DNA from: Paulownia fortunei
Lineage: Eukaryota > Streptophyta > Magnoliopsida > Lamiales > Paulowniaceae
Direction: 5' to 3'
Length of the DNA stretch: 64,000 nucleotides
Assembly (NCBI GenBank): GCA_019321725.1
Contig: CM033106.1
Coordinates: 21,016,965-21,080,964 of the forward strand
The notes under the pieces are model-generated. The model worked only from the letters and a program-made list of their open reading frames with translations. It had not been told where the DNA came from and searched no databases. The position numbers and the translations under genes are program-made. Shown one piece after another: positions 1-10,498 of the stretch (the stretch's first letter is position 1; each line of letters starts with the position of its first letter).

Positions 1-198
1 GAGAAGATAGGGACACCGCATGCTTATCCATCCTGGTTCCCAACTTTTTCCCATCGAGTTCTTGTACCTAATGTTGACAAAGGGAAGAAAAATATGGTAG
101 AGGATGATCCAGCATATGATCCAGAGGAAGATCTACCAAAAACCAGTCCACGGAGATCTGCAAGATTGCATATGAGAGCACAGAATCATAATCTGTAG
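1..198 (+). pseudogene. unrecognised partial reading frame (C-terminal part)
   Basis: An open frame enters from the left window edge and ends at TAG 196-198. The peptide has an acidic stretch followed by a short basic serine/arginine cluster (about residues 50-55). About 11 bases after its stop, a different frame (210-458) continues with the same acidic, serine-rich character, so the two are probably one coding sequence split by a frameshift. I recognise no domain. It stops where the LTR of the next element begins, so it may be a gene or transposon fragment cut by that insertion. Confidence 0.3.
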
Positions 199-209
199 AT
201 TTAGAGTCG

Positions 210-458
210 GTGAAGGATGATGAAAATGATTTTGTGCATGAAAAGGATGATTCTGGTTCTGAATCTGCTTATAAGATAAGTCATGCTTTCTCTCCTAAGT
301 TATATTCTGCTAAAAATAAGAGTATGTGGAATACTATGTCCGAAAGGAAATTACATTCTAAACGTTTGATTAACCAGTCACAACATAAAAAATTGGGCAT
401 AGTTGAACTGTTGCGACAAATGAGTTTGTTAGGGACTGTAACAAAGTGTGATACCTGA
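210..458 (+). pseudogene. acidic/serine-rich continuation frame, unrecognised
   Basis: An 82-residue frame, rich in Asp, Glu, Lys and Ser at its start. The same frame extends upstream of its first ATG into the end of the preceding frame, suggesting a frameshifted single coding region. Its last seven codons lie inside the LTR starting at 437, so the present C-terminus is an accident of insertion. No conserved motif is visible. It could be an exon of a host gene or part of an older transposon; I cannot decide. Confidence 0.25.
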
Positions 459-3092
459 GCCTCTCACTACTCACCTAGCCAAATGTGATTTATGCATTAC
501 ATGTTAATTATGTGCTATTTGCATTTATATTAACATCGTATAATTTATTTTATTTTATACGATGTTCTTAATCATTTAACTTAATTTTGAAGCGCTCACA
601 TGGTATTGATAATCGAATCCCCTAATATAAATGGTCAATTTTACATTGGAATAAGAAGAAAATTAGGTATCAATATGATGAATATTACTAGGTTACACGT
701 TATAATTTTTAGAAGTGTTAAAAGTTTCACTAGTAAGTTTATACGGTTTAATTTGATTTGATCAAGTTATTCAAAAGTATATGATATAATGTGATTTAAG
801 TGTCATATTACAAGGTCCATATGTGCGTATAATTTTAGAAATGCAAACAAGATAATTATTTAAGAATCGAATGCCAATCGGTTTAGAGATCCAATGAACG
901 GTAGAATTTATGATCCGATCGTACAGAAATTAAAATAAGTTGTAAATAGATAAATAAATAATGAGAAACACTAGATTACAATTTTATAAGGTGTGTGTAA
1001 CATCAGATTTGAACCACCACTTGACACCTCAAGCTTTGCCATCTCAAGCTACCACTTCAACCTTTCTTTATTTCTATCATTAAACCACGACCAAAAAAAT
1101 CATTTATGAGCTATTTCACCCTTCCAAACTCCATATTAAATTTTAGGAGTTTCTCTCAAGTGCTTCCAAGTAAAGAAAGGAGTGAAGGAAGTAAAGTAAA
1201 GCATGGGAGGAGCAAGTAGAAACTTAAAATTGTGCATAGGTGAGCTTAACTCATGTTTTGATTTCAATTCTTAATTATTTGAGGGTTTATGATTTATAAA
1301 GCTTCTATTATTGTTTATAATCATGATAGGATGTTATTTATGGTCTTATAATTCACAAAAGATGGATTTTTAGTTACCAAATCATAATAGAAATCACTAG
1401 GGATAAAAACTGTATACTTGCTGATTTTTATATTTAAAGCTATATATATGTATAATAACTTGATTAAAACCTATATTTTTCACCATATATGTGTTTATAT
1501 ATAATTTTAGGGGATGTAGGTAAGTTTGGAGAGGTGAGAAATTGAAATATGATTTGATATTTGTAGAGACACTCAAAATTGTCATGATATAATTTATAGT
1601 TTTTGTGTTGTGATAAGTGGGCTAGTTTAGCTGAGGTAAATCAGTGATTTTAGTCAATTATATAATATGGTTACATTTCTCTACATGTTATCTAAGTGTG
1701 TTAAAAATTTGAGAGTGATTGGATATGCTTAAGGATGTCAAAGTTAGCATGCAACTAAATTGGATAGCAGGAAAATATGAAAATGTGAATTTGTCCTATT
1801 TGATAACTTAGCATGTTTCAACCTAAACTTATTCCTATTGAATTCTAACAATTAGGTATATGTTATTAGAGTGATAATACTTCAATTACATGATGTTTAC
1901 ATGTATCTAAAATGAGAAATTGAGGTATTTGAGAGACTATATTAGGTTCTAGTTTGTGAAAGCTTGATTGTTACCTAGCTAGCTTGGTGTTTAAGGTCTT
2001 AGTATGAGATTTTGTGCTTTCAAATTACCAAATTGGAATGGTGCTTGATGTTGGGTAATATTACATGCTGTTTTACATCCAAGGTTGGAGAGGAACACCA
2101 AACAAATCTAAACTAAGTCACTAACCAAGTGAAAGGTAAGTAAAGATTCATTTGCAAATATAATACATAGACATCGTAACTGGGTAATTTATATGTAATA
2201 TTATAGATCATATGTGCATAGTAGAGGGCATGCATTATTGTCATTCATGTCCATTGTGCATACATACATGGGTATTGGCACGTGCATGCATCATATATGA
2301 GCATTGTGATAAATCTTGCATTGCACGGCATGATTCTGAGAAAGAAAAATATTTTGCTGACCATTACTAATGCATCGAAGCATGTATGGATTTACATGGT
2401 TGTATGCATGGATTTGTAGATTCACGTGCATGGATTTGCAGACTTATATCATTATTGATCATTGGATTATGGCGGTATGTAGAGCTCTTTTTCGGTGCAT
2501 AGGATAGTAGCATTGATCAGGGGCCCAAGAAAGAAATGATTTTGAGAGAATATTTTGATGCATGGAATTGCATTATGGGCATAACATTTTGAGATACATG
2601 ACATGATATTATGGATTATTCTTTGACATGCATAATATTCACTTGCTGAGCATTTGCTCATATAGTTTATGTATTGTAGGTGAGCACGACAATGCTTGAA
2701 GTGTTTTTTGCTGGCCAGGTGGCTATTGGAGCTCTTACAGGTGTCTGAGGGAGTATGTACATGGATGACGACCTGTTGGGCTATTTTTTTGGCTTGTTAT
2801 ATTTTGAGTCTGTTGTAATATATTTTGAGATTAGCACTGTATTTTGTTTTTAAAACTTTACTGTAAACAAGTATGCAAATATTGTGGTCGTTGTGGGTGT
2901 TGTACTTTTATATAAATATTGATCCTGCTACATATAGGACATATGTGGGGAAGTATTTTAAACAGGGTTGTGCATGTAAAAAGTGATTTATCTTTTCTTA
3001 GAGTGTTACACAAAAAAAATATCGCACGTACACATAAGTTCTATCATGTCAAATTATATTTTATTTATAGTTGTTGAGTAGTGGGTGTTACA
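437..3092 (+). repeat. 5' long terminal repeat of the gypsy element (about 2.66 kb)
   Basis: It begins TGTAACA and ends TGTTACA. Its last roughly 525 bases (2568-3092) recur at 5621-6147 with few differences, which proves the right boundary. The left boundary rests on the inverted heptamer and on the break in the upstream frame. Apart from LTR control functions nothing else is visible: it is AT-rich with no significant reading frame. Confidence 0.75.
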
Positions 3093-3095
3093 GAG

Positions 3096-3111
3096 TGGTA
3101 TCGGAGTTCAG
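3096..3111 (+). other. primer-binding site (initiator tRNA-Met type)
   Basis: TGGTATCGGAG starts three bases after the LTR end. It differs by one base from the common plant retrotransposon primer site TGGTATCAGAG, which pairs with the 3' end of initiator tRNA-Met. Its position right after the LTR confirms element orientation and LTR end. Confidence 0.8.
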
Positions 3112-3263
3112 TTTGAGGTCTTATAGACTGTCTATGTACACGAACTTAGAACTTGTGGGGCGCAGCCACACCAATAAGTTTTACATTATCATATATTATA
3201 TTACATATTTCACGAATTATATTGGCCATATGTTATCAAACTTGTATAAAACAGCGCTGCAAA

Positions 3264-4300
3264 ATGTTGAGAACTTGTGGTGAGAGTAGTGGTGGTGCCA
3301 AATCACAGAGAGATGAGACACCCACCTCGGGTAATGAAAGAGATACCATGATTAACTAGTTAATAGAGTTGATTGAACGACAGTTCGAACAAATTCAACA
3401 ACTGATTCGACAGAGGAATGATGGTGAGCAATAACGGGCGAAGTATATTGGGAGAACAATTTAGGAGGATGGATCCCCCAACATTTGAGGATGCTATTGA
3501 TCCTACCACTGCAGAGGATTGGTTGAGGACCCTGGAAAACATGTTCCAGTATAGCAGGGTTCCAGAAGAGGAGAGGGTAATGTGTGTCACTTTTATGCTT
3601 CACGGTAGTGCAGGCCATTGGTGGGACACGATTAGCAGCACAGAAGACATTACCACTATGAGGTGGGACATATTTAAGGAGTTATTTCGAAATAAATATT
3701 TCACGCCCCAGTTCACATGATGAAGATGAATGAATTTATACAACTACGACAAGGATCGATGACTGTTAGAGAATATATTCATAGATTTGAACACCTGTCC
3801 AGGTTTGCTACGCACATGGTCAGAGAGATTTCTGGAGGGTTTGAGGCTGGAGTTGTAATGGGATGTGATTATGGTGAATACTTAAGGGGTGACATTTTCA
3901 AAGGTGGTTGAGATGGCGTTGGTGGCAGAACAGGCTGAATTGAGAATCGCTCGTACATAGGAGGCTCGATAGAAGTTCAAACAATAGGAACAGAGATGGA
4001 CTGCAGGGCAAAAGAGGCCAGTCCAAATACAGAGGTCGGGATTTAAATTTCAAGTAGAACGAGGCCAACAAAAAGAATGTTGAAGTAAGAGGCCACGGGT
4101 CGAACGAGAAAAAAACACCTATGCTAGAAGTTATGTGTCAGAAATATGGCAATTGACATACTGGATACTGCTCTAAAAATACTAGGACGTGCTTTTGATG
4201 AGGAATGCCTAGACATATTGCTAAATTTTGCCCAACTAAACCAAATCACACTGGTCAAATGAATGTACCAGTCAGGGTGTTCACCATGACTTGGGCGTAT
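3264..4300 (+). pseudogene. gypsy gag (nucleocapsid) pseudogene
   Basis: Gag packages the element RNA into cytoplasmic virus-like particles. The frame starts near ATG 3264 and changes frame repeatedly. The clearest block (3418-3720) has the retrotransposon-gag core: a DPTTAEDWL segment, a Glu-Glu-Arg-Val stretch and the Trp-Trp pair in GHWWD. The next frame (3717-3911) continues with LRQGSMTVREY and FEHLSRFA, typical of plant gypsy gag. Near 4134-4240 zinc-knuckle residues survive (CQKYGN, then GYC; later GMPRHIAKFCP), broken by stops. It is a decayed gag, followed directly by protease. Confidence 0.85.
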
Positions 4301-4349
4301 GCAGAGGCAAATCCATTGGTGGTGACAAGTAAACTTTATATTTATAGTG

Positions 4350-5620
4350 TTCCAATACTTGTGTTATTGATTCTGGAGCCATGCATTCATTTTCATCTAC
4401 TGAGTATGTGAAAAGGTTGGGTAGAATACCAGTTGTAGCAGAAATCAGTTATAGTGTAACAGTCCCTTTTGGAGATGCTAGACAAACCGATCGTATTTTA
4501 AGAGCTTGTGTTATACATGTTGAAGGCAGAGAATTATATGTTGATCTGATTGTGTTGGATATGAATGATTATGATGTCATTTTGGGCATGTATTGGCTAT
4601 TAAAGTACGGGGCTACTATCGACTGTAAGGATAAGACAGTGACATTTCAACTTTCTGGGAAAGAGTCTTTCACATTTGCCAGTATTGTGAAGAATTTCAG
4701 ATTCCCTGTGATTTCAGCAGTGAAGGCGCAACGATTACTCGATGTTGGTTGCGAAGGGTACTTGGTGAGTATCATGAGTATTGAGGAACAACACCCACCA
4801 ACTCTTACTGAAATACTAGTGGTGTGGGAATATACTGAAGTATTTCCAGATGATCTTCCGGGATTGCCACTAGATCGTGAAATAGAGTTTTTTATCGACA
4901 TACAACTAGGAACATCTCTAATTTCTAAAACTCCCTATAGAATGGCTTCCTTAGAGTTGAAAAAATTGAAAGTACAATTGAAGGAGTTGTTGGACAAGGG
5001 ATTCATCAGACCAAGCTTTTCACCTTGGAGAGTGTCGGTTCTGTTTGTATGTAAGAAGGATGTCACCATGAGACTGTGCATCAATTATTGAGAGTTGAAC
5101 AGGGTCACGATTAAGAATAAGTATATGTTACCCAAAATCGATGATATATTCGACCAACTTCAGGATGCAACAATATTTTTAAATATTGACTTATGCTCTA
5201 GGTACCATTAGCTGAAAATAAAGGAAGAGGATATCCCCAAGACGATATTTAGTGCAAGATATAGGCACTATGAATTTTTGGTGATGCTATTCAGATTGAC
5301 TAACACTCCAGCAACATTCATGGATATGATGAACATAGTGTTTAAGGAGTTTCTGGATAAATTCATTATCGTGTTCATCGATGACATTCTAGTTTACTCT
5401 AGAACTAAAGAAGAGCATGCCGTACATTTGAGACAAGTACTGGAGGTCCTGAAAGTGAAGTAGTTATACGCCTAATTCAAGAAATGCGAGTTCTTGTTAG
5501 TTCACGTGGTATTCTTGGGACATGTTATATCAGGAGCAGGAATATCAGCAGATCCAAGTAAAGTTGAAGCTATCAACAACTGGACGCAACCTACTAATCC
5601 TTCAGAGGTGCATAGTTTTT
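4350..5620 (+). pseudogene. gypsy protease and reverse transcriptase, truncated
   Basis: Protease: the aspartic active site reads IDSGAMHSF at about 4368-4394, and the second conserved block DYDVILGMYWL lies near 4567-4600. Reverse transcriptase: FPDDLPGLP at about 4849, the fingers motif LLDKGFIRPS near 4990, CINY followed by a premature TGA at about 5089, then the palm motif FIDDILVYS near 5376-5402, with both catalytic Asp residues kept. Further stops occur at about 5210 and 5461. The frame breaks off after the VHSF of the conserved SFLG motif, exactly where LTR sequence starts. RNase H and integrase are missing. Confidence 0.88.
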
Positions 5621-6147
5621 TGCATTATGGGCATAGCATTTTGAGATGCATGACTTGATATTGTGGATTATTCTTTGACATGCATAATCTTTACTTGCTG
5701 AGTGTTAGCTCATATAGTTTATATATTGTAAGTGAGCACGATGATGCTTGAAGCATCTTGTGTTGACTGGGCGACTGTTGGAACTCCTGTAGGTGTCCGA
5801 GGTAGTGTGTACATAGATGACGACCTATTGGGTTATTTTGTTGGCTTGTTATATTTTGAGTCTGTTGTAGTATATTTTGAGAGTGGTACTGTATTTCACT
5901 TTTAAAACTTTACTGTAAATAAGTATGTAAATATTATGGTCGTTGTGGGTGTTATACTTTTATATAAATATTGATCCCGCTATATACATGACATATGTCG
6001 GGAAGTATTTTAAACAGGGTTGTGCGTGTAAAAAGTGATTTATCTTTTCTTAAAGTGTTACCAAAAAAAAAAAATATCGCACGTACATACAAATTCTATC
6101 ATGTCAAATTATACTTTATATATAGTTGTTGAGTAGTGGGTGTTACA
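5621..6147 (+). repeat. 3' LTR of the gypsy element, missing its first ~2.1 kb
   Basis: Sequence matches 2568-3092 of the 5' LTR, including the shared poly-A stretch near its end and the terminal TGTTACA. Its left edge abuts the RT frame. A few bases (TTGCA) are shared by both parents at the joint, as expected for an illegitimate-recombination deletion. Confidence 0.9.
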
Positions 6148-6600
6148 CATAGGCTGCATCTTTTGAAAAAACTATTTGTTAGAGAAATAAGATCATATAA
6201 ATGAGCAAGTTCTCAGACAATTTTAACTTTAGTACTTTTAATTTGGAAACGAGATGAGACATCTCCATAATATACTCCCGCATGTTCTCTTTGCCACTAT
6301 ACTTCATTGAGATGAGCCTATCCATGATGCTAATCATTTCAACTTTCTCCTTCTTGAGATATAATTTCTCAAGTACGACCATGAACTCCTTAGAACTTTT
6401 CTTCTTTAGCAAAGAGCCCCTCATAATTTCTAGAATGGAATGTTTCATGATCATGATGCTCATCTGATTGGACCGCTCTCAGTTTCCACCGTATGTCTTC
6501 TGCTCAGTAGCACTGTCAGTAGTAAGAACAATGAGAGGGTCTTTCCTTAATGCTAGGTCGATATTTATACAACGTAGCATAATCATAACGTTCTCTTTCC
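6148..6600 (-). pseudogene. Ty1/copia gag fragment
   Basis: Read on the minus strand, the N-terminal part of a copia gag is visible. It has an FNGIYFK-like start near 6600, INIDLALRKDP, then NQMSIMIMKHSI, RLISMKYSGKENMREYI and MSHLVSKLKVL, matching the UBN2/DUF4219 gag pattern of copia elements. One stop lies in the GGN*ERSN segment (about 6482). It is cut at 6147/6148 by the gypsy LTR end. With the leader, primer site and LTR upstream (to 8553) it forms the 5' part of a minus-strand copia element. The continuation of gag is not found at the left flank of the gypsy element. Confidence 0.8.
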
Positions 6601-8055
6601 GGAGCTTAAAGTATATACCATTAAACATAGGTATATAAATTAAGTTGGCATAATATTTGCAGCAGAATAAAGAACAAACAATATAAGCAGTTAATTAATA
6701 TGCTCACAACACTAATAAATATGTCATTTTTAAGCATACAATCCAAAGAAAATTACAAATATGATATAATAATGATAGACAAATTTCGTTGGGCCCATCC
6801 ATCACAATATACCTAGCAAACACTAATAAGCTTTCCTTTTGGCTGACTTATTAATTTGTAAGTGGTATTCTTCTATGCAATAATCAAGCATTGACAGTAG
6901 ATCCTATAAAATAATATATCTTTCTTTGGGCCGATTTATTGTCCACATGAAAACTTAATAACCGTCACACGTTTATTATCACAAGTGTGTTTATTATTTG
7001 GCCAAATAATCACTTTCCTCTGGACCTATAATTATCCACATAAACAATAAACACACAACATCTTAATATTCTAATATAAATAAATTTACACAATAGAGGT
7101 TACTTTGCCAATTTATTGTTTCAATTGATTTATTTCAGAATATCAGACAAATAGAAATAAATATAATCCCATAATCTTACATGTCTATCACTTGGACAAA
7201 TAATAACCTTCATTTGGATCGATTATTATCCGCATAGATATAGACAAAGTGTAAATCTTTTACATGACATCTAATATTTCAAAAATAAATCTAAATAACA
7301 GAGGTCACTTTGGATACATATTATTTTAATTTATCGTGAAATATAAGATAAGATTTACAAAATAAAAATAAAAATATTAATTTTCTTGACTGGAATTTGA
7401 ACTAAGTTTGAATTTAAATCTAATTCAGTCCTTATGAGTTGGATTAAATCCTACCCTTTTTATGACCTAAAATAATGAACCCAAACCATAAGCCAAAATT
7501 AAGAAAAATAGGTATTTTAAGCACCTGGTGGTGCCCATAGGGCTACCCTCAAACACCTAAGCGCTGCAACTTCTGTTCTCTTAGCGCTTAGGCACTAAAA
7601 AAAGGGTGCCTAAGCACGGGTTCATTTCCAAACGAAATCTGAAAAAAAAAATCCATATTTCTTAGAACCTAATTGCTCAAAATCACCAAATCTGTCCTTC
7701 TTTTTGATAATTCTCAAACAATTCATCTTAATTTCCAGCCCAAATCTTAAATCTTGACACACATAATTATCAATATGCAAATATATGACTAAATCCTTCA
7801 GTCATATACATAATAAAAAATTTATACCCGCCTTTGTAACTTCAAAATCCACATATGAACCACACATTCAATTAACATATATAAATGAATAGATCAATAT
7901 ATTCACATAACCTAATGTGATAATTCGAAATTCATTTAAACATATTATTTTCTAACCAAAACCAACATTCTAGAAGAAGATAATCTTAATCTAAAGCATG
8001 CATAAATCAAACATAATTATCATGATATAATTCCCAATTAACAAGCATATTAAAC
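6601..8055 (-). other. copia 5' leader region, no gene
   Basis: About 1.45 kb of AT-rich sequence between the gag start and the primer-binding site of the minus-strand copia element; no supported frame. A small perfect inverted repeat (10-base arms CCTAAGCGCT / AGCGCTTAGG at 7556-7565 and 7583-7592) is the only structure I noticed. Confidence 0.5.
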
Positions 8056-8069
8056 CTGCTCTAATACCA
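8055..8069 (-). other. copia primer-binding site
   Basis: On the minus strand the sequence reads TGGTATTAGAGCAGG, one to two bases away from the plant initiator tRNA-Met primer-site consensus. It lies two bases inside the LTR end at 8072 and sets the orientation of this element. Confidence 0.75.
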
Positions 8070-8071
8070 CA

Positions 8072-8553
8072 TGTGAGATTTTACTTGTCATAATCTCTTC
8101 AATGGATTACAACTTAATCCCAATCCCAATGAATCTAATATGCTCAGAAAATTAAAAATCAAAATAAGAGAGATTCGACATTATACCTGAAACATCCATG
8201 ATGATTATGATATTTGAGAGATAATGATCTTTCTTAGTCAAACCCAATTGTCTCAATAAATTCATTTTCTATGATGGAAATAGAAAAAGAAGAGACAATA
8301 TATCGATTTGATGTTGGGGACCATAACCCTAGATAGTTTCCTTTATTCAACTCCAATTAGGGTATCCATCAATTCTTATTTGGATCGTAATATGGGTATT
8401 CACATTATTAATCTATACCATATGGATATCCTTGACCCAACTTAATATAGACCATTGGGTAAGTTCATATGAAATAATATGACACTAATATAAATATATA
8501 TATATATATATAAATATGTGGTCCACTTAATAGGAAATATTAATTTCCTAACA
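8072..8553 (-). repeat. 5' LTR of minus-strand copia remnant (482 bp)
   Basis: On the minus strand it starts TGTTAGGAAA and ends CTCACA, directly before the primer site. An (AT)n tract at about 8492-8513 probably supplies the TATA region. The bases right of 8553 (TTTAGGGTATYCC) match the third copy of the composite repeat at about 30980, so this element inserted into copy 1. The 3' LTR is not in the window. Confidence 0.75.
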
Positions 8554-8878
8554 TTTAGGGTATTCCACAAATTTACATATGGTAAATCTAACATCTAACT
8601 ATCTCCCACTTACTTCTTAATTTAAACAGGATACTCCTATACCCTAAGATATTTATATGAGAGTGGTTTAATTTGCCACATCTCTTATGACGATTTGAAC
8701 ATCAATTTTGATGACACTTTATTTAATAGATATGCTGCTGTTTCTAAAATATAATAATTTCATTTAATATAATAAATTAAAATAACATGTTATAGAACCA
8801 TGCAACTAAATGTAATAGATGTATGTCAATATGCACCTCAACATATACGCATACATGTTTATATATATATATATATAT

Positions 8879-9026
8879 GCACACTTAAATTACTTATCTA
8901 AATGAAGCATGTTCATATACATATAAATATACTTTACAGAAATATATATTCCTAATACGTAAACACACACCCACACACACACATATACATATGTCTACCT
9001 ATATCAATGTAATAGAGCAGGAACGA

Positions 9027-9058
<32 letters not shown>

Positions 9059-9151
9059 GCACACTTAAATTACTTATCTAAATGAAGCATGTTCATATAC
9101 ATATAAATATACTTTACAGAAATATATATTCCTAATACGTAAACACACACC

Positions 9152-9210
<59 letters not shown>

Positions 9211-9340
9211 TTGCTTTATATATATATATATGCACACTTAAATTACTTATCTAAATGAAGCATGTTCATATACATATAAATATACTTTACAGAAATATAT
9301 ATTCCTAATACGTAAACACACACCCACACACACACATATA
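8879..9340. repeat. three identical ~109-bp tandem cores between AT/CA microsatellites
   Basis: Cores starting at 8879, 9059 and 9232 (spacing 180 and 173) begin GCACACTTAAATTAC and end in the CA tract. They look identical by eye over about 109 bases. They are separated by (AT)n of variable length, the longest at about 9163-9208. Copies 2 and 3 of the composite repeat have only one such core, so the triplication is private to copy 1 and recent. Confidence 0.85.
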
Positions 9341-9857
9341 TATATATATACCTATGTAAGCATAACAACAAATTTAACTGAAGAAAAAAATTCCCCAACC
9401 AATTTTCTAAAGAATAATACTATTATCTACACAATTATAGATTTTTTTGTATGTATTTATGTGTACACATATACATTTACATATTATAATCAACATATAT
9501 GTATATATGCTTTGCATATAATTTTAGACAAATGAGGCAACAACAAATAGCAGAATAATTTCTTTGAAATGAATAAAGAAACAAAGTTTTAAAGTCTATT
9601 TGGTAAAATAACTATCCAATCAAACACATTCTAATAAAAAAATGAAATAAATTATCACATTAATTGTTAATAGTACACTTTTTATCTCAAATTATTATAT
9701 CATCATAACAAACAATTGTTTATAAACTTATTGCTATGAATTCAAAGCATAGATAGATCGATGAACTGCCACAGCGTGAGCCATTTAATTAAAAAATAGT
9801 ATTTTAATTTAAAATTAATAAAATACCGTATATTTGGGAGTGGTTAAAAATATAGGT

Positions 9858-10070
9858 GAAAGCGCAATTGGGGGTTGCGTTTTTTGTCCAAAACACAACC
9901 CTCACTTGCGCTTTTAAAATTTTATTTATTTTTTTTAAGAAATTTTTGAAAGCGCAAGTTGGGATTGCATTTTCATCCAAAAAGCGCAATCATAACTTGC
10001 ACTTTCAAATATTTAATTATTTTTTTTAAAAGAATTTTTGAAAGCGCAAGGTAGAATTGCGCCTTAAAAA
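9858..10070. repeat. subterminal GAAAGCGCAA repeats, left end of MULE
   Basis: Several copies of GAAAGCGCAA and its reverse complement TTGCGCTTTC, or close variants, occur in alternating orientation about 80-290 bases from the left terminus. The same motif crowds the right end. Arrays like this are typical transposase-binding or silencing-related subterminal repeats; the role is inferred. Confidence 0.75.
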
Positions 10071-10498
10071 AATATATTTTTTTAAATATTAAGAATGCTT
10101 TTATATATATATATATCTTTGCTTATATATATATATATAATTAATATATAAATTTGTAGGAGTGGATAAATAGGAGTGGGATATAGTTAAGGATGATTGA
10201 TATTCAATATAAATGCAAATGAGAAAATTAAAATATTTATACATATATTTAGATAAATATATATAAATATAATTATATATATACATATATTTAGATAAAT
10301 ATTTTTTATTATAATAATAAATAACATAAAGTTATATTGTTTAATTTTTTTTACTTAAGTTATAATATGTATGTAAATATTTTAATAAATATAATAACAA
10401 TACTATTTTTGCTTCAGAAATCATACAATTAATTTTTTTGAATAATAATTTCAGTATTGAATTTAAAAGTTTTGAAAAATACAAAAATAAAAAAAATA

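Larger units (their letters stand above)
437..6147 (+). mobile_element. Ty3/gypsy LTR retrotransposon, internally deleted (chromovirus-like)
   Basis: A long 5' LTR is followed by a primer-binding site, gag, protease and reverse transcriptase in gypsy order, and then a truncated 3' LTR. The outer ends are inverted heptamers TGTAACA (437) and TGTTACA (ending 6147). RNase H, integrase and any chromodomain are absent because the RT frame runs directly into the LTR at 5620/5621. Stops and frameshifts occur in every gene, so it cannot act on its own. The five bases flanking each end do not match (GGGAC at 432-436, CATAG at 6148-6152). The element has therefore been rearranged, or the left boundary is not exactly at 437. 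LTR length and RT type suggest the Tekay/Del group, but the diagnostic 3' part is missing. Confidence 0.85.

Noticed and set aside
8860..9345. CRISPR-like array because of regular 170-180 base spacing
   Set aside because: Repeat cores are over 100 bases with microsatellite spacers in a plant repeat; a tandem duplication explains it.
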